Shown here in pieces: positions 1 to 9,006 of a stretch of 43,022 nt of DNA. Below the pieces are notes generated by a model. It did not search any database. It was not told where the DNA came from and was given only the letters and a program-made list of their open reading frames with translations. The position numbers and the translations under genes are program-made. Source of the stretch: an uncultured Chromatium sp. (GTDB lineage: Bacteria > Pseudomonadota > Gammaproteobacteria > Chromatiales > Chromatiaceae). Every line of letters starts with the position of its first letter. The stretch's first letter is position 1. The stretch spans positions 1 to 43,022 of the forward strand of contig CAIUAY010000067.1 in the NCBI GenBank assembly GCA_903897335.1, written 5' to 3'.

Positions 1-41
1 AACAGATCATCACAAAGGCAGTACACGAATATAATTTGGGT

Positions 42-110
42 GTCCATCGGGGTTCCTCGCCGGTCGTTGTGCAGTAGGGGTACTCACAACGCTAGCAAAC
101 TCCGATGGAC
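42..110 (+). other. Nested inverted repeats in the pgk leader region
   Basis: No gene is visible in bases 1-201. The segment holds an outer perfect inverted repeat GTCCATCGG (42-50) with CCGATGGAC (102-110). Inside it is a second hairpin, CGTTGTG (65-71) with CACAACG (85-91), extended by AGTA/TACT around a GGGG loop with one bulged C at 72. The RNA would fold into a two-tier structure ending about 90 bases before the pgk start. It could be the terminator of an upstream gene outside the window (no T-run follows), an mRNA leader element, or the trace of a small mobile element. The structure is seen; the function is unknown. Confidence 0.5.
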
Positions 111-201
111 GCCGATCTATCAAGGTGGCAACTTGGGTTAAGTATTAGGAATTCAGCCCGCGTACCCTCACTCAATACAGACTCTGAGAGGAAACCTCAT
201 C

Positions 202-1383
202 ATGTCATTCATTAAACTCACTGATCTTGATCTGGCTGGCAAGCGGGTACTCATCCGCTCTGATCTCAACGTCCCGGTCAAGAACGGCAAAGTGACCTCA
301 GATGCCCGGATCACGGCATCCATGCCAACCTTCGAGTACTGCATCAAGGCCGGCGCCAAAGTCATGGTCATGTCCCATCTGGGTCGCCCGGAGGAAGGCG
401 TGTTCTCGGAAGAGGATTCGCTGAAGCCGGTTGCCGAAATGCTCGGCGTCAAGATGGGACGCGAGATTCGGCTGATTCGTGATTATCTCGATACCCCGCC
501 CGAAGTGGCTGACAGCGAGCTGGTGCTGCTCGACAACGTCCGCTTCAACAAGGGCGAGGGCAAGGATAACGAGGCGCTGTCCAAACAGTACGCCGCGCTC
601 TGCGATGTGTTCGTGATGGACGCTTTTGGCACCGCGCACCGTGCGCAAGCCTCGACTCACGGCGCGGGCAAGTTTGCCCCCGTCGCCTGCGCCGGTCTGT
701 TGCTGGCCGAAGAACTGGACGCGCTGCAAAAGGCGCTGGCCAACCCGGCGCGCCCGATGGTCGCCATTGTCGGCGGTTCCAAAGTCTCGACAAAATTGAC
801 CGTACTCGAAGCACTGTCCGAGAAGGTCGATCAGCTCGTGGTCGGCGGTGGCATTGCCAATACCTTCCTGGCGGCTGCCGGATTTCCGGTTGGCAAATCG
901 CTCTGCGAGCATGATCTGATCCCGACCGCCAAGATGTTGATGGAAAAGATGACCGCCCGTGGTGCCAGCATTCCGATTGCAGTCGATGTGGTCTGCGGCA
1001 AAAAATTTGACGAAAACGAACCGGCGATCGCCAAACTGGCCTCCGAGGTCTCCGAGGATGACATGATTTTCGACATCGGCCCGAAATCCGCTCAGGAACT
1101 GGCCGACATCATCGCCAAAGCAGGCACGATCGTCTGGAACGGACCGGTTGGCGTGTTCGAGTTCGACCAGTTTGGCGCAGGCACCAAAGCCATCTCAATG
1201 GCGATTGCCAATGCGGCTGGCTTCAGTCTGGCAGGTGGCGGCGATACCATCGCAGCGATTCAGAAATACGACATCTATGACCGTGTGTCCTACATCTCGA
1301 CGGCGGGTGGCGCTTTCCTCGAATATCTGGAAGGTAAGACCCTGCCAGCGGTGGCCATGCTCGAAGCGCGGGCGAAGGATTGA
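202..1383 (+). CDS. pgk: Phosphoglycerate kinase
   Basis: This 393-residue protein interconverts 3-phosphoglycerate plus ATP and 1,3-bisphosphoglycerate in glycolysis and the Calvin cycle, in the cytoplasm. The N-terminal substrate loop (IRSDLNVP, about residues 18-25), the SHLGRP motif (about 59-64), the [11 protein letters not shown] stretch and the C-terminal nucleotide loop around [10 protein letters not shown] are all present, and the length is normal for the bacterial family. The ATG at 202 follows a GAGAGGA ribosome site with about 9 bases spacing. pyk and fba follow on the same strand, so it belongs to a central carbon operon of the kind often linked to cbb genes in autotrophs. A long hairpin separates it from pyk. 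Confidence 0.97.
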   Translation: MSFIKLTDLDLAGKRVLIRSDLNVPVKNGKVTSDARITASMPTFEYCIKAGAKVMVMSHLGRPEEGVFSEEDSLKPVAEMLGVKMGREIRLIRDYLDTPPEVADSELVLLDNVRFNKGEGKDNEALSKQYAALCDVFVMDAFGTAHRAQASTHGAGKFAPVACAGLLLAEELDALQKALANPARPMVAIVGGSKVSTKLTVLEALSEKVDQLVVGGGIANTFLAAAGFPVGKSLCEHDLIPTAKMLMEKMTARGASIPIAVDVVCGKKFDENEPAIAKLASEVSEDDMIFDIGPKSAQELADIIAKAGTIVWNGPVGVFEFDQFGAGTKAISMAIANAAGFSLAGGGDTIAAIQKYDIYDRVSYISTAGGAFLEYLEGKTLPAVAMLEARAKD

Positions 1384-1394
1384 TTTAACGGCGC

Positions 1395-1435
1395 TGGGTT
1401 CACTGGCGCTGACGCCGCGAACGCCAGTGAACCCA
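1395..1435 (+). promoter_or_regulatory. Perfect 14-bp stem-loop between pgk and pyk
   Basis: TGGGTTCACTGGCG (1395-1408) and CGCCAGTGAACCCA (1422-1435) are exact reverse complements around a 13-base loop. They fill most of the gap between the pgk stop (1381-1383) and the pyk ribosome site (GGAG, 1443-1446). No T-run follows, so it is not a standard intrinsic terminator. A processing or stability hairpin, or a partial attenuator setting the pgk:pyk ratio, is more likely. The repeat is seen; the role is inferred. Confidence 0.6.
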
Positions 1436-1453
1436 ACCGACTGGAGTTCAGAC

Positions 1454-2896
1454 ATGCCAAGACGCACCAAAATTGTTGCAACCCTGGGGCCGGCGACCGA
1501 CCCGATCCCGATCATGGATGACATTATTGCCGCTGGCGTCGATGTTGTCCGTCTGAATCTATCGCATGACAGCCATGCCCGGCACCGTGAACGCGCCGAA
1601 CGCATCCGCGAACGTGCGCTGGTGGCCGGTCACGCCGTTGCGTTGTTACTCGACTTGCAGGGACCAAAGATCCGCATCGGCAAGTTTATTGAGGGGGAAA
1701 TTGAACTCGCTTGCGGCGATGCCTTTGCCATTGATGTCCACTGCGGGATCGATGCAGGTGATCACTCGCGGGTCGGTACCACCTATGTCGAACTCGCCAA
1801 TGACGTACAGCATGGCGATACGTTGCTCCTGGACGATGGCGCGATCGAGCTGCTGGTCGAATCGGTCGCGAATGGCCGTATCGATTGCAGTGTGGTTGTC
1901 GGCGGCTTACTGTCCAATAACAAGGGCATTAATAAAAAAGGCGGTGGACTGTCGGCTCCGGCACTGACCGACAAGGACAAGGACGATATCCGGTTTGCCG
2001 CCGAAATCGATGCGGATTATCTGGCCGTTTCCTTTGTACGCAACGGCGACGATGTCCGGCTTGCCCGCGAACTGTTTTATGCCGCCGGAGGACGCGGTGG
2101 AATCGTCGCCAAGATCGAACGTGCTGAATCGCTCAATTGCATCGATGACATCATCAACGCATCGGATGCGATCATGGTGGCGCGTGGTGATCTGGGCGTC
2201 GAGATCGGCGACGCGGAACTGCCCGCCGTGCAGAAACGGCTCATCAGCCGAGCGCGCGATCTCAACAGCGTGGTGATCACGGCGACCCAGATGATGCAGT
2301 CGATGATTGAACACCCAATCCCAACACGCGCCGAAGTCTTCGACGTTGCCAATGCGGTGCTGGACGGCACCGATGCGGTGATGCTGTCGGCGGAGAGTTC
2401 CATCGGCAAGTATCCTGCGAAGGTCGTCGAAGCCTTGGATCGCATCTGTCTGGAAGCCGAGAAGGGCGTCACTCGTTCCGGGCATCGGCTCGATTCAGTC
2501 TTCGGGCGGGTGGACGAAGGCATCGCGATGGCGGCCATGTATACTGCGAACCATCTGGACGTGAAGGCGATCGCGGCGCTGACCGAAACCGGCTCGACGG
2601 TGAAATGGATGTCGCGCATCAGCTCCGGCATTCCCATTTATGCGATGACCCGGTTTGCGCCGACACGCCGCAAGGTGCGACTCTTTCGCGGCGTCTATCC
2701 AGTTAGCTTCGATGTCGCCACCACCGACATTCATGAGGTCAACTGCGAAGTGATCGAGGAACTGCTGCGCCGTGGCACGGTGCGTGACGGCGATCTGGTC
2801 ATCATCACCAAGGGCGACCGCTCTGGGGTGGAAGGCCAGACCAATATCATGAAGATCATGCGGGTTGGCGAGCATCGGCTCATGAACGAAGACTGA
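1454..2896 (+). CDS. pyk: Pyruvate kinase
   Basis: The 480-residue enzyme transfers phosphate from phosphoenolpyruvate to ADP, the last step of glycolysis. The frame is open further upstream into pgk, but ATG 1454 is chosen because a GGAG ribosome site (1443-1446) precedes it and the product then starts [14 protein letters not shown], a standard pyruvate kinase N-terminus. Other family hallmarks are [19 protein letters not shown], the KIERAES metal and substrate region, [11 protein letters not shown], and the signature around ATQMMQSM followed by [22 protein letters not shown]-terminal regulatory domain of normal size is present. It lies between pgk and fba on the same strand, so carbon flow through lower glycolysis and the Calvin cycle is probably co-expressed. 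Confidence 0.97.
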   Translation: MPRRTKIVATLGPATDPIPIMDDIIAAGVDVVRLNLSHDSHARHRERAERIRERALVAGHAVALLLDLQGPKIRIGKFIEGEIELACGDAFAIDVHCGIDAGDHSRVGTTYVELANDVQHGDTLLLDDGAIELLVESVANGRIDCSVVVGGLLSNNKGINKKGGGLSAPALTDKDKDDIRFAAEIDADYLAVSFVRNGDDVRLARELFYAAGGRGGIVAKIERAESLNCIDDIINASDAIMVARGDLGVEIGDAELPAVQKRLISRARDLNSVVITATQMMQSMIEHPIPTRAEVFDVANAVLDGTDAVMLSAESSIGKYPAKVVEALDRICLEAEKGVTRSGHRLDSVFGRVDEGIAMAAMYTANHLDVKAIAALTETGSTVKWMSRISSGIPIYAMTRFAPTRRKVRLFRGVYPVSFDVATTDIHEVNCEVIEELLRRGTVRDGDLVIITKGDRSGVEGQTNIMKIMRVGEHRLMNED

Positions 2897-2976
2897 GACA
2901 AGCTGTCACCTGCGCGTTGACAACTTGGATACCTGATCCTGAACTGATAACTGCTGACAACAACGAGGAGTACAGA

Positions 2977-4044
2977 ATGGCTTTAATTTCAATGCGTCAA
3001 ATGCTGGATCACGCTGCCGAGCACGGCTATGGCGTCCCCGCCTATAACGTCAACAACATGGAGCAGATGCGCGCCATCATGGAAGCGGCCGAGGAGACCG
3101 ATTCACCGGTCATCGTGCAGGCGTCTGCCGGAGCCCGCAAGTACGCTGGAGCACCTTTTCTGCGTCATCTCATCCTGGCCGCCATCGAAGAATGGCCGCA
3201 GATTCCAGTCTGCATGCATCAGGATCACGGCACCTCACCGGCCGTGTGCCAGCGATCCATCCAACTTGGCTTTTCGTCGGTCATGATGGATGGATCATTA
3301 GGCGTGGACGGCAAGACCCCGACCACCTATGAGTACAACGTGGAAGTCACCCGCCGCGTGGTTGAGTTGTCGCATGACTGCGGCGTCTCGGTCGAGGGTG
3401 AGCTGGGCTGTCTGGGTTCGCTTGAAACCGGACAGGCGGGCGAAGAAGATGGCGTTGGCGCTGAGGGAACGCTGGATCACAGCCAGCTCCTGACCGACCC
3501 GGAAGAAGCCGCTGATTTCGTCAAAAAGACCGGCGTGGATGCTTTGGCCATCGCAATTGGTACCTCGCACGGTGCCTACAAGTTCACCCGTCCACCGACC
3601 GGCGATATTCTGGCGATCAGCCGCATCAAAGAAATCCATACTCGCATCCCGAATACCCATCTAGTGATGCACGGTTCGTCATCAGTGCCGCAGGACTGGC
3701 TGGCGATCATCAACCAGTATGGCGGCGCGATGGGCGAGACCTACGGTGTGCCGGTTGAGGAAATCGTCGAAGGCATCAAGCACGGCGTGCGCAAGGTCAA
3801 CATCGACACTGATTTACGCATGTCTTCCACCGGCGCGATCCGCAAGTTTATGGCCGAAAACCCCAAGGAATTCGACCCGCGTAAATATTTCACTGCGGCA
3901 ACCAAAGCCATGAAAGGCATCTGCAAGGCACGTTATGAAGCCTTTGGCACCGCCGGCAACGCCAGCAAGATGGGGCGTTCGCTGTCATTGGAAACCATGG
4001 CTGAACGCTATGCCAAAGGCGATCTGAACCCGAAAGTGAATTAA
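2977..4044 (+). CDS. fba: Class II fructose-1,6-bisphosphate aldolase (Calvin cycle type)
   Basis: The 355-residue zinc enzyme condenses dihydroxyacetone phosphate and glyceraldehyde 3-phosphate to fructose 1,6-bisphosphate; CbbA-like enzymes of this size also make sedoheptulose bisphosphate. The metal and catalytic region [10 protein letters not shown] (H81, D83, H84), the VEGELGCLG stretch, the [10 protein letters not shown] phosphate loop, [10 protein letters not shown] and VNIDTDLR are all present. The frame opens at 2917, but ATG 2977 has a GAGGAG site (2965-2970) six bases upstream and gives the usual N-terminus [10 protein letters not shown]. It is the last gene of the pgk-pyk-fba run and ends just before an intrinsic terminator. 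Confidence 0.97.
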   Translation: MALISMRQMLDHAAEHGYGVPAYNVNNMEQMRAIMEAAEETDSPVIVQASAGARKYAGAPFLRHLILAAIEEWPQIPVCMHQDHGTSPAVCQRSIQLGFSSVMMDGSLGVDGKTPTTYEYNVEVTRRVVELSHDCGVSVEGELGCLGSLETGQAGEEDGVGAEGTLDHSQLLTDPEEAADFVKKTGVDALAIAIGTSHGAYKFTRPPTGDILAISRIKEIHTRIPNTHLVMHGSSSVPQDWLAIINQYGGAMGETYGVPVEEIVEGIKHGVRKVNIDTDLRMSSTGAIRKFMAENPKEFDPRKYFTAATKAMKGICKARYEAFGTAGNASKMGRSLSLETMAERYAKGDLNPKVN

Positions 4045-4069
4045 ACCCACTTTGCAAGTTAGCGTCTAA

Positions 4070-4801
4070 TCACGGGGCATCCATCAGATGCCCCTGATTT
4101 TTTTGATCGATCCAGATATCCGGCTCGGCATCGACAACCTGATAACTGCTGATAGATGGTTCCCGACGCAGCGTCGGCATCAGTTCCGGTCGGTGAATGT
4201 GTATCCGTGCGTGTGCTGTCTGGACACGACCGCGATCTTCCTTGTCATGGATTGCCGCTGAGAGTTGCTGGAGAATGGTTGCGGCATCCGCAAAGTCATC
4301 CTCCCCACCAGCAACCTTGCCTGTCTGCATCGCCGCCAGGATCTGTTCCTCAATCTCCAGCACCGAATCGCTTTCACGCAACCGGACATAAGGCAGCCGA
4401 GCCGCAGCACAGATTCGGTCAAAGCGGTCTTTAGCAGGTGGCCTGCGTCGCCTTGAAGGTGACGCCAGATTGACGGCACAAGCGATGGTTGAGTCATGGG
4501 TGCAGATCAGGAAGTCGAAACAGTGATCACCAAGACGATCCAGCGCACGGTTCTGTTCCTGACGCGACAGGCGTGGCTGCAAACCGATGATGTCAGCGAC
4601 CCGCACCCGCCCATAGACGTGATAGTCCTTTCCGACAGCCTGTTCCAACACTGATTTGAAGACTTGCTGCACAGGCGTGAACAGCATGGTTTCAGCGCGA
4701 TACGGCAGCCGCAGACGACTTTTCAGGCTTTTGCGCAGACTAAGCGTCATCGCGCACAGCACGATCACGCCCAGGCTGATCAGAAAATAAAAATGTCCCA
4801 T
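4070..4801 (-). CDS. Membrane-anchored DUF2726 protein
   Basis: This 243-residue protein has one N-terminal membrane helix (about residues 4-21, YFLISLGVIVLCAMTL) followed by a DUF2726 domain. The domain begins LFTPVQQVFKSVLEQAVG and continues through the V-x-V-x-DI stretch, the DFLICTHDSTIACAVNL strand and the LPYVRLRES segment typical of the family. DUF2726 is thought to be nuclease-like or nucleic-acid associated, but its reaction is not established. The last seven residues are encoded by the fba terminator hairpin, so the C-terminal tail is probably unconserved. It is the last gene of a minus-strand run with ffh, mepA and another one-helix protein. The family call is from memory of the motif pattern. 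Confidence 0.75.
   Translation of the reverse strand: MGHFYFLISLGVIVLCAMTLSLRKSLKSRLRLPYRAETMLFTPVQQVFKSVLEQAVGKDYHVYGRVRVADIIGLQPRLSRQEQNRALDRLGDHCFDFLICTHDSTIACAVNLASPSRRRRPPAKDRFDRICAAARLPYVRLRESDSVLEIEEQILAAMQTGKVAGGEDDFADAATILQQLSAAIHDKEDRGRVQTAHARIHIHRPELMPTLRREPSISSYQVVDAEPDIWIDQKNQGHLMDAP
4074..4104 (+). terminator. Intrinsic terminator after fba
   Basis: GGGGCATC (4074-4081) pairs exactly with GATGCCCC (4087-4094) around a CATCA loop (4082-4086), and a run of seven T follows at 4098-4104. It would end the pgk-pyk-fba transcript. It lies inside the 3' end of the convergent minus-strand gene, whose last codons are formed by the hairpin. Confidence 0.9.
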
Positions 4802-4820
4802 TTACCGTGTCTCACGATGC

Positions 4821-5249
4821 TTATTGTCCCAGGCGGACACCATGATCGTGATACCAGGCGCGATCCAGTGACCAGACCACTGACTCAACATCCGGCTGGG
4901 AGGTCATCAGCTCAATGGCGCGCATCTCCTGTTTCCAGAAACGCTCCTGCGCGGCAAGCATGGCCGGATCGTCGGCAGACTTTCCGGCCAGATCTGGCTC
5001 GATTGCCTGCAAGAACGGTTCGATTGGAACCTCGGATTCATGCGGGCTAGTCAGCGTCACCACTCCGTTAATAAAGAGCACGGCGCGAAAACGGTATGGG
5101 TAGACTGCCAGGACGGGATCCTGTTGCAGAAGTTCGTTGAGCTGCCAGATGCGCGGGGTCATCCCGAAGCGGTTCCAGGCCAGAGAGAGTGCCAGCAAAA
5201 CCAGCACGATGGCAGAAATGACGATAGCGTTGCGCGTCAGGCGATCCAT
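4821..5249 (-). CDS. One-helix membrane protein of unknown function
   Basis: The 142-residue product has a single strong N-terminal membrane helix (IVISAIVLVLLALSLAW, about residues 9-25) after a positively charged start (MDRLTRN). A soluble domain follows that would face the periplasm, with no cysteines and many acidic and aromatic residues (for example FWKQEMRAIELM and a final RAWYHDHG). I do not recognise a family. It lies 20 bases before the DUF2726 gene and about 30 bases after mepA on the same strand, so it is probably co-transcribed with both. Possible roles are envelope assembly or scaffolding, but nothing in the sequence decides this. Confidence 0.7.
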   Translation of the reverse strand: MDRLTRNAIVISAIVLVLLALSLAWNRFGMTPRIWQLNELLQQDPVLAVYPYRFRAVLFINGVVTLTSPHESEVPIEPFLQAIEPDLAGKSADDPAMLAAQERFWKQEMRAIELMTSQPDVESVVWSLDRAWYHDHGVRLGQ

Positions 5250-5279
5250 GATCGGGTGTGGCCTCTAAAGTAAAAACTG

Positions 5280-6227
5280 TCAATCCAGAATGGATCGTTT
5301 CACGTCAGTCCGCAGGTGCTGACTGTCGGTCGATTCCAGTGGAGTTGGTGCATCGTGCAGAACCGCCTGACAAGCCGACGAGATGACAGGTTCAGGCCCG
5401 GACGGACTAGGTTTTTTTCTGATGGGTTGGCGCGCTTCAGGCGTCAACCACCAGTCAAGCTCGCTGCCACAGCCATCGCCAGGGGGTAATGGTGTCTGTG
5501 CGTCGCATTGCGGGCTATCTGCCGGGCAAACCAGACGCACATGGAAATGGGCATCATGTCCCTTCCATGGGCGCACCTTGCGCAGCCAGCCGCGATCACC
5601 ATGCGTACTCTGGCAGATCTCGCGCTTGATCGCTGCGTTGACGAACAAGCGGTCAACCAAAGGGTGATGGGCGACGGTTTCGATCAGAAAACGCTGATCT
5701 GCACCCCAATGCTGACTCACCGACAGCCCGTCTGGACTCACCATGCTTGGTGGATCAGGCTGATTATCCATCAATTGTCTAGCTTCTACAGGCGATGCGG
5801 CAAGCGTGAACCAGAGATCCACGTCGAGACCATTCTGATGGCTGCGATGCGATGACGACATCAGTCCGCCACGCGGCTGGCTGAGATCACCAACCAATAT
5901 CAGCATGCCGCGATGGCGCTGCTGGGTGCGCCCGATCTCCGCAATAAACTGGATGAGCGTCGGATGGCCGTAATAGCGGTTGCGATAGCGCCGGATGCTG
6001 ACAAAACCCGTGCCTGTTTCCGGCAGCATCTGCGCACCAGCAATGCAGCCGTTGGATACGCTTCCGATGACCCGGGTCGCTCCCGCGCTGGGCAAACGCA
6101 CCTCTCCCCAGGGTGTCGCCGCACCACCGCAGGGGAACAGGCCAAGCCCAACCAATGCAACCAGCAGAGCTGCCCGCGTGAGCCAATGGCCGTCAGACGG
6201 AGACAGGGTAGCGAGAGCGATGCGCAT
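5280..6227 (-). CDS. mepA: Penicillin-insensitive murein endopeptidase
   Basis: This peptidase family M74 enzyme cleaves D-alanyl-meso-diaminopimelyl cross-links of peptidoglycan in the periplasm. The zinc-site signature SSSHRSHQNGLDVDLW, the NGCIAGA region and the C-terminal GHDAHFHVRL motif (second zinc histidines) are present. The N-terminus has a hydrophobic signal segment (ALLVALVGLGLFP) ending near a small-residue cleavage site. Two starts are possible: a GTG at 6242 that overlaps the ffh stop, and ATG 6227, which has a GAGGG site eight bases upstream and is preferred here (315 residues). The protein is somewhat longer than the E. coli one because of a proline-rich C-terminal tail. It is translationally close-coupled to ffh. 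Confidence 0.93.
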   Translation of the reverse strand: MRIALATLSPSDGHWLTRAALLVALVGLGLFPCGGAATPWGEVRLPSAGATRVIGSVSNGCIAGAQMLPETGTGFVSIRRYRNRYYGHPTLIQFIAEIGRTQQRHRGMLILVGDLSQPRGGLMSSSHRSHQNGLDVDLWFTLAASPVEARQLMDNQPDPPSMVSPDGLSVSQHWGADQRFLIETVAHHPLVDRLFVNAAIKREICQSTHGDRGWLRKVRPWKGHDAHFHVRLVCPADSPQCDAQTPLPPGDGCGSELDWWLTPEARQPIRKKPSPSGPEPVISSACQAVLHDAPTPLESTDSQHLRTDVKRSILD

Positions 6228-6238
6228 GGACGATGCCC

Positions 6239-7639
6239 TCACATCGGGAATCCGCCGGGAGGCATCCCGTCTGGAGGCAAGCCGCCGCCAAATCCCGGCG
6301 GCAACCGTCCCTGCATGGAGCGCATCATCTTTGTCATTCCGCCACCTTTCATCTTTTTCATCATTTTCTGCATCTGCATGAACTGTTTCAGCAATTGATT
6401 GACATCCTGCACCTGAGTGCCGGAACCAGCCGCGATGCGCCGTTTGCGCGAGCCTTTAATCACCGCTGGGAAACGCCGTTCATTGGGTGTCATGGAATTG
6501 ATGATGGCAACCAGCTTGCCCATTTCCCTGTCGTTGGCGCGATTTTTAACATGATCCGGGATCTGTCCCATGCCGGGGAGCTTGTCCATGAGGCTGGCGA
6601 TACCGCCCATGCGGTTCATCTGCTCCAGTTGTTCCTTAAAATCAGCAAGATCGAAATCCTTGCCTTTTTTGAGCTTTTTGACCAGCTTTTCGGCCTGGTC
6701 GCGGTCAACCCTGGCCTGCACTTCCTCGACCAGGGATACCACGTCGCCCATTCCCAGAATGCGCGAGGCAATCCGGTCGGGATGGAAAGGTTCGAGCGCG
6801 GTGGTCTTTTCGCCGGTGCCGAGAAACTTGATCGGCTTGCCGGTGATCTGCCGGATCGACAACGCCGCGCCACCCCGTGCATCGCCGTCAGTTTTGGTCA
6901 GAATCACGCCCGTCAGCGGCAGTGCCTCATCAAATGCCTTCGCGGTATTAGCGGCGTCCTGGCCGGTCATGGCATCGACGACGAATAGCGTTTCAATTGG
7001 TTTTAGCGCGGCATGGATGGCCTTGATCTCGTCCATCATCGCCACATCGACATGCAGTCGGCCTGCGGTGTCGACGATCAGAACATCCTTGTAGTGTCTG
7101 CGGGCGCTGTCGAGCGCACCGAGGGCAATGTCGATCGGGTTCTGATCACTGCGGCTTGGATAACACTCTGCCCCGACTTCAGCGGCAACAGTTTTCAATT
7201 GTTCGATGGCAGCGGGACGATACACGTCACAACTAACCACCATCACCGATTTTTTCTGTTTGTCCTGGAGCCAGCGGGCGAGCTTGGCGACACTCGTTGT
7301 CTTGCCCGAACCCTGTAGTCCCGCCATCAGGACGACTGCCGGCGGCTGCGTGGTGAGATCGAGCTGTTCATTGGCCTGACCCATCAGACTGACCAGTTCG
7401 TCGTTGACGATCTTGACCAGCACCTGGCCAGGCGTCAGGCTTTTGGTCACGGTCTCGCCAAGCGCCTTGTCGCGGACATGCTCGATTAACTGGCGCACTA
7501 CCGGCAGCGCCACGTCCGCTTCAAGCAGCGCCAGACGCACCTCACGCAGGGTTTCCTGGATGTTGTCATCGCTCAGGCGACCCTGCCCCCGCAGATTGGT
7601 GACGACGCGCTCAAAGCGATCCTGGAGAGTCTCAAACAT
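6239..7639 (-). CDS. ffh: Signal recognition particle GTPase Ffh
   Basis: The 466-residue protein binds 4.5S RNA and signal sequences and targets ribosomes to the membrane through FtsY. The NG domain shows G1 GLQGSGKTT (107-115), DTAG (190-193) and TKTD (248-251). The M domain ends in a methionine-rich stretch (QFMQMQKMMKKMKGGGM) followed by a glycine and proline tail. Length and order are normal. The gene is divergent from ypjD, as in many gammaproteobacteria, but here a 520-base structured spacer lies between them. Its last codon and stop overlap the alternative GTG start of mepA, indicating one transcript. Confidence 0.98.
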   Translation of the reverse strand: MFETLQDRFERVVTNLRGQGRLSDDNIQETLREVRLALLEADVALPVVRQLIEHVRDKALGETVTKSLTPGQVLVKIVNDELVSLMGQANEQLDLTTQPPAVVLMAGLQGSGKTTSVAKLARWLQDKQKKSVMVVSCDVYRPAAIEQLKTVAAEVGAECYPSRSDQNPIDIALGALDSARRHYKDVLIVDTAGRLHVDVAMMDEIKAIHAALKPIETLFVVDAMTGQDAANTAKAFDEALPLTGVILTKTDGDARGGAALSIRQITGKPIKFLGTGEKTTALEPFHPDRIASRILGMGDVVSLVEEVQARVDRDQAEKLVKKLKKGKDFDLADFKEQLEQMNRMGGIASLMDKLPGMGQIPDHVKNRANDREMGKLVAIINSMTPNERRFPAVIKGSRKRRIAAGSGTQVQDVNQLLKQFMQMQKMMKKMKGGGMTKMMRSMQGRLPPGFGGGLPPDGMPPGGFPM

Positions 7640-7841
7640 AATCCAACCTCAGAAAAACATCGTGGTCTGCCTGGAAAGCAAGTTGTGAGTATAATATCGT
7701 GATGAAAAAATCTGGCGCCGTTAAATCGCTAACGCGGTCAGAATCAGTGTCACGCCATTGCACCATGATGTCGAGATTGTTAACGACCCCCGTCTGAAAG
7801 CGGGAGCGTGTCAAAGCACGTTCCGAAGTTGACCAGACCAC

Positions 7842-8145
7842 GCCCAGCGATGGGCAACATGACCTTGGAATCCGGCGCGAGCCGGTGTGATTAGGAACGA
7901 ATGGATGCTTCCTCAGTCCTGGACACTGTGGCAGGTGTTAAATCAGGCATACAGGGTACGAAGCCAGTGCCACGTCCAGGGACGGACGCGCAACGGATAA
8001 CCTGGTCGAGGGGAGCGATACCGCAAGGTATCCGTCACCAGGCTCTGACGGGCAGAGTCTCACGACCCGGCAGGTGGAAGCCTGTACTATTTGCAAGTGG
8101 CTGCACAGTTGCAGCCGCTATCCTTCCCCGCCTTGAAGGACGGGG
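7842..8145 (+). ncRNA. Structured RNA-like segment with an IS200/IS605 right-end hairpin
   Basis: The 520-base space between ffh and ypjD has no convincing gene but many hairpins. GCCCA/TGGGC (7842-7855), CCGGC/GCCGG (7872-7885) and GATACC/GGTATC (8017-8032) are each capped by a GNRA loop. CCTGG/CCAGG (8001-8042) encloses the third. CTCTG/CAGAG (8043-8057), GGCTGCA/TGCAGCC (8099-8116) and a terminal CCCCG/CGGGG hairpin (8126-8145) follow. The terminal hairpin and its flanks look like the right end of tnpB-bearing IS200/IS605 elements, where the 3' region makes the omegaRNA. No tnpB or tnpA frame remains. A TATAAT lies upstream at 7690-7695. The structure is seen; the family is recalled by appearance; function is inference. 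Confidence 0.45.
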
Positions 8146-8163
8146 ATTCTCGCGGAGGATCGG

Positions 8164-8970
8164 ATGACTCATACTCTTTTTGCTACCGTCGCCACGCTTT
8201 GCTATCTCGCCGCCGCCGCGCTGATCGGTCTGCGCCTGTTCCGTAAGGATGGCTGGATTCCTGAGCGCAATCTCGCCATCCTCATCGGTTTTGTTGGCTT
8301 GACGCTGCATAGTTGGCTGCTCTGGGACAGTATTTTCAGCAGCGCTGGACTCAATCTAGGTTTCTATCACGCGCTGGCCTTGACATCCTGGACGATTATC
8401 GCGCTGCTGCTGGTTTCCAGCCTGACCAAACCGGTTGACAATCTCGGCCTGATCCTCTTGCCTGCGGCAGCGTTGAGCCTGGTTCTGGAAGCCAATTTTG
8501 CCGACGTGGCCTTTATGCGTCCATCGGCTAGCTGGCCGCTGAAGATCCATGTGCTGCTCTCGATGCTGGCCTACAGCCTGCTGACACTCGCATCGGTGCA
8601 GGCGCTGCTGCTGGCGATTCAGGACAGTCATCTGCGCCGACGCCATCCAGGCGGATTTGTGCGTACACTGCCGCCACTGCAAACCATGGAAAGCTTGCTG
8701 TTTGAGATGATCAGCGCTGGTTTCGTGCTGCTGACGCTGGCGCTGCTAAGTGGCTTCGCCTTTCTGGAAAACATGTTTGCGCAGCATTTGGTGCACAAGA
8801 CGGTGCTTTCAGTGCTGGCGTGGCTGGTCTTTGGCGGGTTGTTGATCGGGCGTTTCCGCAACGGTTGGCGTGGTCGCACGGCGATCATTTGGACACTTGG
8901 TGGATTTGTCATGCTCATCTTCGCCTATTTCGGCACCAAGGTCGCGCTGCAATTCATGCTGCCGCGATAG
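8164..8970 (+). CDS. ypjD: CcsA/YpjD-family integral membrane protein
   Basis: The 268-residue protein has about eight membrane helices, for example FATVATLCYLAAAALIGL at the start and TLGGFVMLIFAYFGTKVAL at the end. It matches the cytochrome c assembly/HemX-like family that sits beside ffh in gammaproteobacteria (YpjD in E. coli). CcsA relatives handle heme for cytochrome c; the exact role of YpjD is uncertain, and the WWD heme motif of true CcsA is not evident. The conserved hydrophobic block containing LKIHVLLSMLAYSLLTLA is present. ATG 8164 has a GCGGAGG ribosome site that overlaps the end of the structured segment upstream. Confidence 0.85.
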   Translation: MTHTLFATVATLCYLAAAALIGLRLFRKDGWIPERNLAILIGFVGLTLHSWLLWDSIFSSAGLNLGFYHALALTSWTIIALLLVSSLTKPVDNLGLILLPAAALSLVLEANFADVAFMRPSASWPLKIHVLLSMLAYSLLTLASVQALLLAIQDSHLRRRHPGGFVRTLPPLQTMESLLFEMISAGFVLLTLALLSGFAFLENMFAQHLVHKTVLSVLAWLVFGGLLIGRFRNGWRGRTAIIWTLGGFVMLIFAYFGTKVALQFMLPR

Positions 8971-8976
8971 AGCTCT

Positions 8977-8993
8977 CCTGAAAAACCTTCAGG
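8977..8993 (+). terminator. Possible weak terminator hairpin after ypjD
   Basis: CCTGAA (8977-8982) pairs with TTCAGG (8988-8993) over a short AAACC loop right after the ypjD stop. Only a mixed CTCTTCCT tract follows, so any termination would be weak. Confidence 0.3.
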
Positions 8994-9006
8994 CTCTTCC
9001 TGCGTT

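Noticed and set aside
6233-6988. Plus-strand frame of 251 codons opposite ffh
   Set aside because: ffh is certain here; the antisense frame has no recognisable features.
7702-7797. Short frame starting MKKSGAVKSL after the TATAAT at 7690
   Set aside because: About 30 codons, no clear ribosome site and no recognisable similarity; it may only be part of the RNA leader.
7901-8167. Plus-strand frame of 88 codons in the ffh/ypjD gap
   Set aside because: It coincides with the chain of hairpins and its end peptide (LEGRGFSRR) is the usual read-through of an IS605 right-end hairpin, so it is unlikely to be a gene.
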